Source: Clostridium sp. UBA6640 (lineage in GTDB: Bacteria; Bacillota; Clostridia; Clostridiales; Clostridiaceae). From it: 15,733 bases of DNA. The stretch covers positions 63,165-78,897 of the forward strand of contig NZ_DKLM01000143.1 of the NCBI RefSeq assembly GCF_002455975.1, given 5' to 3'. The notes beneath the pieces were generated by a model that saw nothing but the letters and a program-made list of their open reading frames with translations, made no database searches and was not told the DNA's origin. This document shows, piece after piece, positions 7,655 through 15,042 of this stretch (the stretch's first letter is position 1; the number at the start of each line of letters is the position of its first letter). The position numbers and the translations under genes are program-made.

Positions 7655-7916
7655 AAATACTTCGATTAAACTGCGAAAAATTTGTAAAAAACATAAGAAA
7701 AGTTTTTAGGAAAAATAAATAATCTATAAGTTGTTAAATCTTTACCTAGAAAAAACTTCTTGATTTGTTAAAAAAATTAGTTTAATGTATATATATCAAA
7801 CAAGCTATTAAAATACTAAATATTTAATTGGGTTATACATCTAGTAAAATGTTAGACATTCTTAATATTTTTTTAAAAATATTTGAGAATGTTTTATACA
7901 AAGAGGGGGAATAATT
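7655..7916 (+). promoter_or_regulatory. Leader of copy 4 with strong hairpin before the ribosome binding site
   Basis: Non-coding AT-rich leader. Positions 7856-7892 form a long hairpin: ACATTCTTAATATTTTT pairs with the strand ending AGAATGT, about 17 pairs with one G-T pair and one bulged T, closing on a 2-base loop. It ends 12 bases before GGGGG (7905-7909). It lacks a proper T run, so it looks less like a terminator than a structure affecting translation or transcript stability. A shorter similar hairpin (TTAATATTTTT / AAAAATAT) lies before copy 5 at about 10395-10423. Confidence 0.45.
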
Positions 7917-9626
7917 GTGAAAAGTAAAAGATTATTAGTATCATTATTAACAGTTTCACTAACTGCTTCTATAGCATTAGCAGGATGTGGCAAAAAAGAA
8001 GATGAAAAACCAGCAGAAGGTGGAAATGAAACTTCTAGTGAAGTTAAAATGGACAAGGAACAATATTTAAATGTTACATTAAAAGCTGATCCAAAATCAC
8101 TAGATCCATCTAAAAGTTCAGATTCATATTCTTCAGAAGTTTTAACAAATGTTATGGAAGCACTTACAAGAGTTGAAACTGGTGAGAATGGTGAAAGAAT
8201 TATTAGTCCAGGAGCAGCTGAAAAATGGAATAAATCTGATGATGGTTTAACTTGGACATTTAATTTAAGAGATATGAAATGGTCAGATGGTCAGCCGGTT
8301 ACAGCAGAGCAATTTGTCTATGGTATAAGAAGAACATTAGATCCTAAAACTGCTTCTGAGTATGCATTTTTATTATATCCAATAAAAAATGCAGAAAATT
8401 TTAATAAAGATGAAGATGGTAAATTCAACCTAGAAGAGCTTGGAATTAAAGCTGTTGATGAAAAGACTTTAGAGTTTACTTTAGAGAGACCATGTTCTTA
8501 TTTCTTGGATTTGACATATTTTAAGGTAATGGAACCACAAAGACAAGATATAATTGAAAAATATGGTGACCAATATGGTACTGAAGCTGAGACAATGGTA
8601 TTTACTGGTCCGTTTGTTATAAAGGAATGGGTTCATAATAATAAAGTAGAATTAGTTAAGAATCCAGAATATTGGGATGCTGAAAATGTAAAATTAGAAA
8701 AAGTTACAATGAAAATTATAAAAGAAATTAATTCAAGAATGAATGAAGTTTATAATGGTTCTTTAGATGTTGCAATGGTTGCTAAACCAGAATGGATAGA
8801 GAAACTTGATGCAACAGGCAACTTCAATGTGCAAAAAGGATATGATGGTTCATCTACTTATCAGTATTTTAATCAAAATAATAAATATTTCAAAAATGCT
8901 AAAATAAGAAAGGCATTTATAATAGCAATGGATAGACCAGGAATGGTTAAAGCATTATATAAAGATTTAGCAGAACCAGCAACAGCGTGGTGTCCTCCAG
9001 AAGTTAAAGTAGGTGAAATAGACTTTAGAGAAAAAGCTAAGTCTGCACCAGTAGAGGATTTGAAGAAAGACAATCTTGATCCTAAAGCACTATTTATAGA
9101 AGGATTAAAAGAAGAGGGATTAGATCCAGATCCATCAAAACATACAATAAAGATAATTCAATCTGGAACTGATGCAAATACTAAGGAATTTGCTGAATAT
9201 GAACAACAAAACTATAGTGAAGCATTAGGAGTAAATATCGAAGCAGAATATTGTGAATGGGCTGTATTCCAATCTAGAACAAAAGACGGTGACTATGAAA
9301 TGGCGGGTAAAGCTTGGTCTGGAGACTATAATGATCCTAGTACATTCTTTGATATGTGGAAATCAGATGCAGGTATAATTAACAATGGATGGAAGAGTGA
9401 AAAATATGATGAATTAATAAGGACTGCTGCTGGAACTGAAGATTTAGATGAAAAGACTAAGTTATTTGTTGAAGCAGAAAAATTATTAATTTATGATGAC
9501 GGTGTATTTAGTCCAGGTGTGTGGAGATATAACAATTTTTATATGCGTAATTTCGTTAAAAATTATTCATACCCACTATTTGCAGTACCTGATTACAAAC
9601 ACACTTATACAGATGGAAGAAAATAA
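7917..9626 (+). CDS. OppA-like peptide-binding lipoprotein, copy 4
   Basis: Peptide-binding lipoprotein of the SBP_bac_5 family, 569 aa, the longest of the five. The GTG start has GGGGG at 7905-7909. Lipobox LAGC with Cys24, followed by GKKEDEKPAEGGNE. The extra length comes from a small insertion near residues 161-175 (NFNKDEDGKFNLEELG, where other copies have a shorter segment). The peptide N-terminus-binding motif reads W467-S-G-D470-Y-N-D-P. The Cys found in VFCGPF of copies 1-3 is Thr here (VFTGPF). It is clearly more distant from copies 2 and 3 than they are from each other, and its terminator is unrelated to theirs, so this is an older duplicate. No transporter subunits adjoin it; specificity unknown. 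Confidence 0.93.
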   Translation: MKSKRLLVSLLTVSLTASIALAGCGKKEDEKPAEGGNETSSEVKMDKEQYLNVTLKADPKSLDPSKSSDSYSSEVLTNVMEALTRVETGENGERIISPGAAEKWNKSDDGLTWTFNLRDMKWSDGQPVTAEQFVYGIRRTLDPKTASEYAFLLYPIKNAENFNKDEDGKFNLEELGIKAVDEKTLEFTLERPCSYFLDLTYFKVMEPQRQDIIEKYGDQYGTEAETMVFTGPFVIKEWVHNNKVELVKNPEYWDAENVKLEKVTMKIIKEINSRMNEVYNGSLDVAMVAKPEWIEKLDATGNFNVQKGYDGSSTYQYFNQNNKYFKNAKIRKAFIIAMDRPGMVKALYKDLAEPATAWCPPEVKVGEIDFREKAKSAPVEDLKKDNLDPKALFIEGLKEEGLDPDPSKHTIKIIQSGTDANTKEFAEYEQQNYSEALGVNIEAEYCEWAVFQSRTKDGDYEMAGKAWSGDYNDPSTFFDMWKSDAGIINNGWKSEKYDELIRTAAGTEDLDEKTKLFVEAEKLLIYDDGVFSPGVWRYNNFYMRNFVKNYSYPLFAVPDYKHTYTDGRK

Positions 9627-9645
9627 TTAAATATTTAAAAAAGGA

Positions 9646-9692
9646 ACAGTTATTCATGGCTGATTTTAGCCATGGATAACTGTCTTTTTTTA
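9646..9692 (+). terminator. Terminator of copy 4
   Basis: A 15-bp stem ACAGTTATTCATGGC / GCCATGGATAACTGT (9646-9660, 9669-9683) with one T-G pair is followed by CTTTTTTTATTT. It is the strongest hairpin of the array and unrelated in sequence to those of copies 1-3. Confidence 0.92.
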
Positions 9693-9696
9693 TTTA

Positions 9697-9751
9697 ATAA
9701 CTAAGCAATTATTATGCAACTAAATTAAATTGCTAATTGCTCATTAGTTAT
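9697..9751. repeat. Inverted repeat after copy 4
   Basis: ATAACTAAGCAATTA (9697-9711) is the reverse complement of TAATTGC-TCA-TTAGTTAT (9734-9751) apart from three extra bases, with 22 bases between the arms. It lies just beyond the terminator. The rest of this 845-base spacer (9752-10120) shows no gene. It may be a small intergenic repeat element; no second copy is seen in the window. Confidence 0.4.
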
Positions 9752-10120
9752 TTTAGCGATTATAAGAAAATAATATATTATTGTAACAAATTTTGTTTCT
9801 AGAAAAGAGAAGAAATATTTTTTAAATATAACAATTATTTATTGGGGATTGTGAGAAAGTTATTAAGAAGAATATTCGCAATAATTAATTTTTAGTACAT
9901 GCTTTGATAGGGATGCTTTGTAGTGATTAAAAAAATGTGGGTAAAATTGTAAAAAAAAGAAATTGCAAAAAAAATAACGTATTATTGCAGAAGATAGAAT
10001 TTATAAATTTACTTTTTATTTATAAGTATTTGTTTGAAAAAATATAAAGATTTAGAAATATAAAACAAAGTGAAAGTTAACAAAAAATTATTTAAAAATT
10101 AATAAAAAAGTGTAAGAAGC

Positions 10121-10157
10121 TATAATAGTCCGTAAACCTTGCTGTGATAGGTGGTTT
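10121..10157 (+). promoter_or_regulatory. Candidate promoter of copy 5 with dyad
   Basis: TATAAT (10121-10126, context AGCTATAATA) is followed by dyad arms AAACC (10134-10138) and GGTTT (10153-10157), centred about 24.5 bases from the start of the -10. The arms resemble those before copies 2 and 3 (TAACC / GGTTA) but are spaced wider. No clear -35. The leader would be about 340 bases, is extremely AT-rich from 10158 to 10459, and holds no gene. Confidence 0.4.
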
Positions 10158-10471
10158 AAATATGTACTAATAGTTAATAATTAATATTTTATTAATAATT
10201 TTAGTGATAAATTAAATTTTTTATTCAAAAATATTTTACATAAAAATACCTTGATTTTATAAAATTTTTATTATATTATTTACTTCAAGTGATAGCCAAA
10301 AGACATAAAAATTCAAATAACAATAAATTTAAACAATTTTCAACAAAATATTTTAAAATGACAAAGATAAAATTAATATTTATTTCTAATTTAATTAATA
10401 TTTTTAGAAAAAATATATATTAATAAAAAAGAATACAAAAGAACTTAGTTTTAAAAAGAGGGGGATTCACT

Positions 10472-12169
10472 ATGAAGAGTAAAAGATTATTAGTATCATT
10501 ATTAACAGTTTCACTAACTGCTTCTGTAGCATTAGCAGGATGTGGGAAAAAGGTAGAAGACAAACCGTCAGAAGGTGGAAATGAGAATACAAGTGAAGGT
10601 AAAATGGACAAAGATCAATATTTAAATGTATTATTACAGTCTGAACCAAAATCATTAGATCCTTCTAAAAGCACAGATACATACTCTTCTCAAGTTTTAA
10701 CCAATGTAATGGAAGCACTTACAAGAGTTGAAGCTGATGAAAATGATAACGAAATTATTGTACCAGGCGCAGCAGAGAGTTGGACTGCGTCAGATGATGG
10801 ATTGACTTGGACATTTAAGATAAGAGATATGAAGTGGTCAGATGGGGAGTCAGTTACAGCAGAGCAATTTGTTTATGGTATAAAGAGAACTTTAGATCCT
10901 GAAACTGCCTCTCAATATGGATTTCTATTATATCCAATAAAAAATGGAGAAGCTTACAATGCAGGTAACGCTAAGGTAGAAGATGTTGGTGTTAAAGCTA
11001 TTGATGAGAAAACTTTAGAGATTACTTTAGAAAAACCATGTCCTTATTTCTTAGATTTGACACGTTTTAAAGTGATGGAGCCTCAAAGACAGGATATAGT
11101 CGAAAAACATGGTGATAAATATGGTACTGAAGCAGGTACAATGGTGTTTAATGGACCATTCATGATAAAAGAATGGGTGCACAATAATAAAATTGAACTG
11201 GTTAAAAACCCAGAGTATTGGGATGCTGAAAATGTAAAATTAGAAAAAGTAACAATGAAAATTGTAAAGGAAGAAAATTCAAGAATGAATGAACTTTATA
11301 ATGGTTCATTAGATGCGGCAGCAGTTACTAAGCCAGAATGGATAGATAAACTTGACGGTACTGGAAACTATGATGTTATAAAAGGATATGATGGTTCAGC
11401 TACTTATACGTTCTTTAATCAAGATAATAAATATTTTAAAAATGCTAAAATAAGGAAGGCCTTTTCTCTAGCTATGGATAGGGAAGGGATGAGTGATACT
11501 CTATATAGAGGTTTATCAGAGCCAGCGACGGCATGGTGCCCTCCAGCAGTGCAAATAGGTGAATTAGAATTTAGAGAGAAAGTTAAGTCTGAGCCAGTAG
11601 AAGATTTAAAGAAGGAAAATTCGGATGCTAAAGCTTTACTTATAGAAGGATTAAAAGAAGAAGGCTTAGATCCAGATCCATCTAAACATACTATAACTTT
11701 TATTCAATCTGGTACTAGTGCTAGAGATAAAGAATTTGCGGAGTTTGGACAAGATAATTATAAGAGAGTATTAGGCGTAAATATTGAGCCTGAATATTGT
11801 GAATGGGCAGTGTTCCAAAGTAGAGTAGACTCAGGAAACTATGAGATTGCTTCTCAAGGATGGATTGGGGATTACAATGATCCTAACACTTTCTTTGATT
11901 TATGGACATCAAATTCTGGTATGAACAGAACTGGATGGAAAAGTTCAAAATATGATGAATTAATAAAGAAAGCTAGCGAAACACTAGATTTAGAAGAGAG
12001 AGCTAAGATTTTTGCTGAAGCTGAAAAAGTATTAGTTTATGAAGATGCAGCAATTAGTCCTGGAGTATGGAGATTTAAAAATACTTATGTTAGAAAATAT
12101 GTTAAGAATTACTTCTCTCCAACTTTTGGAACAGTTGATTTAAAACATACTTATACTGAAGGTAGATAA
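10472..12169 (+). CDS. OppA-like peptide-binding lipoprotein, copy 5
   Basis: Peptide-binding lipoprotein of the SBP_bac_5 family, 565 aa. The ATG start has GGGGG at 10460-10464, 7 bases upstream. Lipobox LAGC, Cys24, then GKKVEDKPSEGG. The binding motif reads W464-I-G-D467-Y-N-D-P-N, with Asn in place of the Ser of the other copies after the Pro. Other distinctive changes are KPCPYFLDLTRF (RPCSYFLDLTYF elsewhere), VFNGPFM (VFCGPFT in copies 1-3) and DREGMSDTLYRG in the middle domain. These make it one of the most diverged copies. It is last in the array and ends with its own terminator, so nothing downstream is co-transcribed. Ligand unknown. Confidence 0.93.
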   Translation: MKSKRLLVSLLTVSLTASVALAGCGKKVEDKPSEGGNENTSEGKMDKDQYLNVLLQSEPKSLDPSKSTDTYSSQVLTNVMEALTRVEADENDNEIIVPGAAESWTASDDGLTWTFKIRDMKWSDGESVTAEQFVYGIKRTLDPETASQYGFLLYPIKNGEAYNAGNAKVEDVGVKAIDEKTLEITLEKPCPYFLDLTRFKVMEPQRQDIVEKHGDKYGTEAGTMVFNGPFMIKEWVHNNKIELVKNPEYWDAENVKLEKVTMKIVKEENSRMNELYNGSLDAAAVTKPEWIDKLDGTGNYDVIKGYDGSATYTFFNQDNKYFKNAKIRKAFSLAMDREGMSDTLYRGLSEPATAWCPPAVQIGELEFREKVKSEPVEDLKKENSDAKALLIEGLKEEGLDPDPSKHTITFIQSGTSARDKEFAEFGQDNYKRVLGVNIEPEYCEWAVFQSRVDSGNYEIASQGWIGDYNDPNTFFDLWTSNSGMNRTGWKSSKYDELIKKASETLDLEERAKIFAEAEKVLVYEDAAISPGVWRFKNTYVRKYVKNYFSPTFGTVDLKHTYTEGR

Positions 12170-12175
12170 TAAATA

Positions 12176-12210
12176 AAAAAATAGAGCAGTTTTGCTCTAT
12201 TTTTTTATTT
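12176..12210 (+). terminator. Terminator of copy 5
   Basis: Stem AAATAGAGCA / TGCTCTATTT (about 12178-12187 and 12192-12201), extended by A-T pairs, with loop GTTT and then a T run. It lies directly after the stop codon. Confidence 0.9.
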
Positions 12211-12213
12211 ATA

Positions 12214-12488
12214 CCTTAATTGTGAACTATGAAATATATCATTGTAAATTTATAGATAGACTACTTTAAAAATTAATATACAGCCAAATATAGCTACACC
12301 CCTAAGTATTTCAATTCACAATGCAAAATTCACAATTAAGGTGGAAATTAGTTTTAATCAAACTAATTTCTTTAAAAGATTTTTAATAAAAGTGATTTCA
12401 TCACTTTTAAAAGAAATAAGTTTAAAACTTCTCTTGAGAGAAGTATCCATAATTGTCCATTGTCAATCGTCAATTCTAAATTGCATAA
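12214..12488. repeat. Non-coding intergenic repeat element, copy A
   Basis: The stretch has no gene but is full of structure. CCTTAATTGTGAA (12214-12226) is perfectly repeated in inverted form as TTCACAATTAAGG (12329-12341). Three hairpins follow: GAAATTAGTTT-TAATC-AAACTAATTTC (12344-12370), AAAAGTGAT-TTC-ATCACTTTT (12388-12408) and ACTTCTCT-TG-AGAGAAGT (12427-12444). It ends with ATTGTCA (12459-12465) and AATTGCATAA. The first hairpin with its following TTTAAAAGATTTTT, and the ATTGTCA...TTG-ATAA tail, recur at 14888-14931 and 15161-15183. This looks like an interspersed MITE-like element; the boundaries are uncertain. Confidence 0.55.
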
Positions 12489-12651
12489 ATAAGTTTACAA
12501 TATTAAATAAAATATAACATTATTAAATGAATAAAATAAAAAAATCATTTTTGGGAAAAAATATTTTTTAAAATTAGGTTTATTAGACGATATTTAGGTA
12601 TAAAAAACCTTTCCTGGTAGAGAATATAACTATAGTAGGAGGGGTATAAAT

Positions 12652-12894
12652 ATGGGAAAAACACCATTAAAAAAGGTTATTAAAGCTAAGCTTAAAAGTA
12701 ATAAAGAATTAACTCCTTACGAGGAGATGAGAGAAAAGATAAAATATGAAATTGCAGAAGAATTAGGACTTATAGATAAAGTTAAGGAATTAGGATGGAG
12801 TGGTCTTACTGCAGAGGAAACAGGGAGAATTGGAGGAATAATGACTAAGAGAAAGAAGATGCTAAATATTCCTAAGAATAAAGATGCATATTAA
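12652..12894 (+). CDS. Alpha/beta-type small acid-soluble spore protein (SspF-like)
   Basis: A DNA-binding spore-core protein of 80 aa. Proteins of this family coat the chromosome in the forespore, protect it from damage and are degraded at germination by the protease GPR. The two family blocks are visible: K31-Y-E-I-A-E-E-L-G39, which contains the likely GPR cleavage point between E33 and I34, and G48-W-S-G-L-T, then E56-T-G-R-I-G-G-I-M-T-K66-R. The basic N-terminal extension (MGKTPLKKVIKAKLK) and the VKELGW segment resemble SspF-like members more than the major SspA/SspB type. The start has AGGAGGGG at 12638-12645, 6 bases before it. Expression should be forespore-specific, but I could not fix a sigma-G promoter with confidence. 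No convincing terminator follows. Confidence 0.88.
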   Translation: MGKTPLKKVIKAKLKSNKELTPYEEMREKIKYEIAEELGLIDKVKELGWSGLTAEETGRIGGIMTKRKKMLNIPKNKDAY

Positions 12895-12960
12895 TAAATA
12901 AAATATTGTGAGCTTTTAGCACTATTGATTTAGTATTTAATATATTTAATTACAAAACTT

Positions 12961-12989
12961 TGGACAAATATTTAGAAAAGCTGTAATAT
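12961..12989 (+). promoter_or_regulatory. Candidate promoter of the methyltransferase gene
   Basis: TGGACA (12961-12966) and TAATAT (12984-12989) with a 17-base spacer lie 58 bases before the start codon. The match to consensus is moderate. Confidence 0.4.
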
Positions 12990-13047
12990 ATTATTGTTAT
13001 TTATTATAAGAGTTTATTAATTTTATATAATTTTAAGGAGAAGAAGA

Positions 13048-13785
13048 ATGTACTGTTATAAGAATTTTGCCAGTATATATGATGAACTAATTTATAGTGA
13101 TGTGGATTATAAAAACTGGTGTGAAAAAATATTAAAAATATGTGAGGAATACTCCTTAGAAAGAAGAAACTATTTAGATTTAGCCTGTGGTACAGGAAAT
13201 TTAACGGTAGAATTAGGTAAAAGCTTTCAAAATGTTTACGCTGTAGATTTGTCGCAGGAAATGCTTACTATAGCAGAAGAAAAGCTTCGTGGTGACGGCA
13301 TGAGAACAAGGTTTTTTTGTCAAGATATATGTAATTTGAACATAAAAAATAATTTTAATTTAATTACCTGTGCTTTAGATTCTACTAACTATATTACAGA
13401 AAAAGAAGAATTAAAAAAATACTTTGAAGGTGTCTATAGTTTATTGAGAGAAGATGGATTGTTTATATTTGATATAAATTCCCAGTATAAACTTATTAAT
13501 ATATTAGGGAATAACATTTTTAACTATGACAGTGAAGATGTTGTATATATATGGGAAAATTACTTAGAGGATGATATAGTAAATATGTATTTAACCTTTT
13601 TTGTAAGAGAAGGACAAGTTTATAGACGATTTGATGAAGAACATTGTGAAAGAGCTTACAGCGAAGACGATATTGAGGATATTTTTAAAAGTTTAGGATT
13701 TAAATTAGAGAAAAAGTTAGATTGTTATGATAATATACCTGTAAGTAAAGAAACTGAAAGAATCACTTATGTATTAAGAAAATAA
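13048..13785 (+). CDS. Class I SAM-dependent methyltransferase, YqeM-like
   Basis: Predicted soluble cytoplasmic methyltransferase of 245 aa, substrate unknown. The Rossmann SAM-binding motif I is Y42-L-D-L-A-C-G-T-G50. It is followed by the acidic residue D67 of V-D-L-S that should hold the ribose hydroxyls, then Q92-D93-I at the adenine site and the motif II strand with C-A-L-D111-S-T-N-Y. The N-terminus (Y-K-N-F-A-S-I-Y-D) and the C-terminal run YIWENY, LTFFVREG, YRRFDEEHCERAY match the pattern I know for the uncharacterised Bacillus YqeM family; full length, nothing missing. The ATG has AAGGAG at 13034-13039. It stands alone between its own promoter candidate and a terminator, upstream of hslO but not clearly co-transcribed. 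No predicted role beyond methyl transfer can be supported. Confidence 0.85.
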   Translation: MYCYKNFASIYDELIYSDVDYKNWCEKILKICEEYSLERRNYLDLACGTGNLTVELGKSFQNVYAVDLSQEMLTIAEEKLRGDGMRTRFFCQDICNLNIKNNFNLITCALDSTNYITEKEELKKYFEGVYSLLREDGLFIFDINSQYKLINILGNNIFNYDSEDVVYIWENYLEDDIVNMYLTFFVREGQVYRRFDEEHCERAYSEDDIEDIFKSLGFKLEKKLDCYDNIPVSKETERITYVLRK

Positions 13786-13835
13786 ATTTAAGTTAAGTAG
13801 TAGTATTATTTTATATTAGATTAGGAAATAAAGTT

Positions 13836-13866
13836 CGCTCATAACAGTCTATGAGTGGGTTTTTAT
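13836..13866 (+). terminator. Terminator of the methyltransferase gene
   Basis: Stem CGCTCATA / TATGAGTG (13836-13843, 13850-13857), 8 bp with one G-T pair, is followed by GGGTTTTTAT. It separates this gene from hslO. Confidence 0.75.
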
Positions 13867-13897
13867 AAGATAACATAACAAAAAATAAGCTAGCATA

Positions 13898-13926
13898 TTG
13901 ACTAGTTGTTTTTAAAGATATATAAA
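13898..13926 (+). promoter_or_regulatory. Promoter of hslO
   Basis: TTGACT (13898-13903) and TATAAA (13921-13926) with a 17-base spacer are a near-consensus housekeeping promoter. Transcription would start about 22 bases before the ATG, directly upstream of AGGAGG (13943-13948). Confidence 0.7.
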
Positions 13927-13954
13927 TATGTGGATTTAAACTAGGAGGAAGAAG

Positions 13955-14830
13955 ATGGATAAGTTAGTAAGAGCAACAGCACATAATGGTGATGTTAGAA
14001 TAATAGCAGCGATAACTACAGATATGGTTCAGGAAGGGATGAAGGCTCATAATTGCACACCGACTGCATCAGCAGCTTTAGGAAGAATGTTAACAGCTGG
14101 AGGGTTAATGGGAGCTATGCTAAAAGCAGAAGGAGATAGCTTAACTCTTCAAATAGATGGAGGCGGAGAAGCAAAGGGCGTAATAGTGACTGCTCATGCT
14201 GATGGAAGTGTTAAAGGATATATAGGAAATCCAAGTGTAGATTTGCCATTAAATTCAAATGGCAAATTAGATGTTGGAGGTGCTATAGGAAAAGAAGGTT
14301 ATTTAAAGGTTATAAGGGACATGGGACTTAAAGAGCCATATGTGGGGCAGGTTCCTATATATACTGGAGAAATAGGGGATGATTTAGCATACTATTTTAC
14401 GGTTTCAGAACAAACACCATCTGCAGTAGCAACAGGTGTATTAGTTGATACAGATTTAAGTATAAAAGCAGCTGGTGGATTTATAATTCAAATGATGCCA
14501 GGAGCTTCTGAGTTTTTAGCAGATATAATAACTTATAGACTTGAAGAAATTCCTTCAATAACTACTATGATAAGCGATGGAATGACCATAGAAGAAATAT
14601 TAAAAAATATATTTGAAGATATGGATATTAACATATATGAAGAAGGAAAAATAGAATTTAAATGTGATTGCTCAAGAGAAAGAGTAGAGAGAGTTTTAAT
14701 TAGTATAGGTAAAAAAGAATTACAAAATTTATGTGAAGATGGAAAAACAGAAGAAATAAAGTGTCATTTTTGTAATAAAGCATATGACTTTACAGCAGAA
14801 CAAATAGGTGAATTATTAAAAGAATTATAA
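13955..14830 (+). CDS. hslO: Hsp33 redox-regulated chaperone
   Basis: Hsp33 is a cytoplasmic holdase chaperone switched on by oxidation: zinc held by four cysteines is released when they form disulfides, and the protein then binds unfolding clients. The sequence is 291 aa, normal for the family. It opens DKLVRATAHNGDVRIIAA and contains the conserved core segments GRMLTAGGLMGAMLK and LPLNSNGKLDVGGAIG. The zinc site C237-D-C239 and C270-H-F-C273 is complete, so it is expected to be functional as a redox switch, useful for an anaerobe meeting oxygen or hypochlorite. The ATG has AGGAGG 6 bases upstream. It has its own promoter and lies downstream of a methyltransferase gene that ends in a terminator, so it is probably monocistronic. 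Confidence 0.96.
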   Translation: MDKLVRATAHNGDVRIIAAITTDMVQEGMKAHNCTPTASAALGRMLTAGGLMGAMLKAEGDSLTLQIDGGGEAKGVIVTAHADGSVKGYIGNPSVDLPLNSNGKLDVGGAIGKEGYLKVIRDMGLKEPYVGQVPIYTGEIGDDLAYYFTVSEQTPSAVATGVLVDTDLSIKAAGGFIIQMMPGASEFLADIITYRLEEIPSITTMISDGMTIEEILKNIFEDMDINIYEEGKIEFKCDCSRERVERVLISIGKKELQNLCEDGKTEEIKCHFCNKAYDFTAEQIGELLKEL

Positions 14831-14988
14831 AATAGGGTAACCTTATTAAAATTAGTACTGAAGAATTAAAAGTTAAGAATTATGCTTGAAATTACTTCTT
14901 AGTGAAGTAATTTCTTTAACAGATTTTTTACTAGTAATTTAATTGCTATCTTTATAGGAAGTTACTGCGTAACGTGAAAATAAATTAG

Positions 14989-15029
14989 TTTTAAATTTCT
15001 CAGCTTTTATTGAGCTGAGAAATTTAAAA
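14989..15029. repeat. 17-bp perfect inverted repeat
   Basis: TTTTAAATTTCTCAGCT (14989-15005) and AGCTGAGAAATTTAAAA (15013-15029) pair without mismatch around loop TTTATTG. No T run follows directly. It lies inside the repeat element after hslO. Confidence 0.75.
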
Positions 15030-15042
15030 TTAAAAGTTTTTT

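Noticed and set aside
9844..9900. Short open frame starting TTG with LGIVRKLLRRIF
   Set aside because: Only 17 codons, no clear ribosome binding site, no conservation in the other spacers.
1273..12169. CRISPR-like or satellite repeat array
   Set aside because: The periodicity comes from full-length paralogous genes of about 1.7 kb, not short repeats with spacers.
12594..12632. Possible sigma-G promoter (GTATA and AATATAA) before the spore protein gene
   Set aside because: The -10 match is poor and the spacer is about 20 bases, longer than usual; a forespore promoter is expected but I cannot place it.
14829..14850. Small hairpin directly after the hslO stop (ATAGG-GTAA-CCTTAT)
   Set aside because: The stem is short and bulged and no T run follows; the terminator at 15043-15078 is far better.
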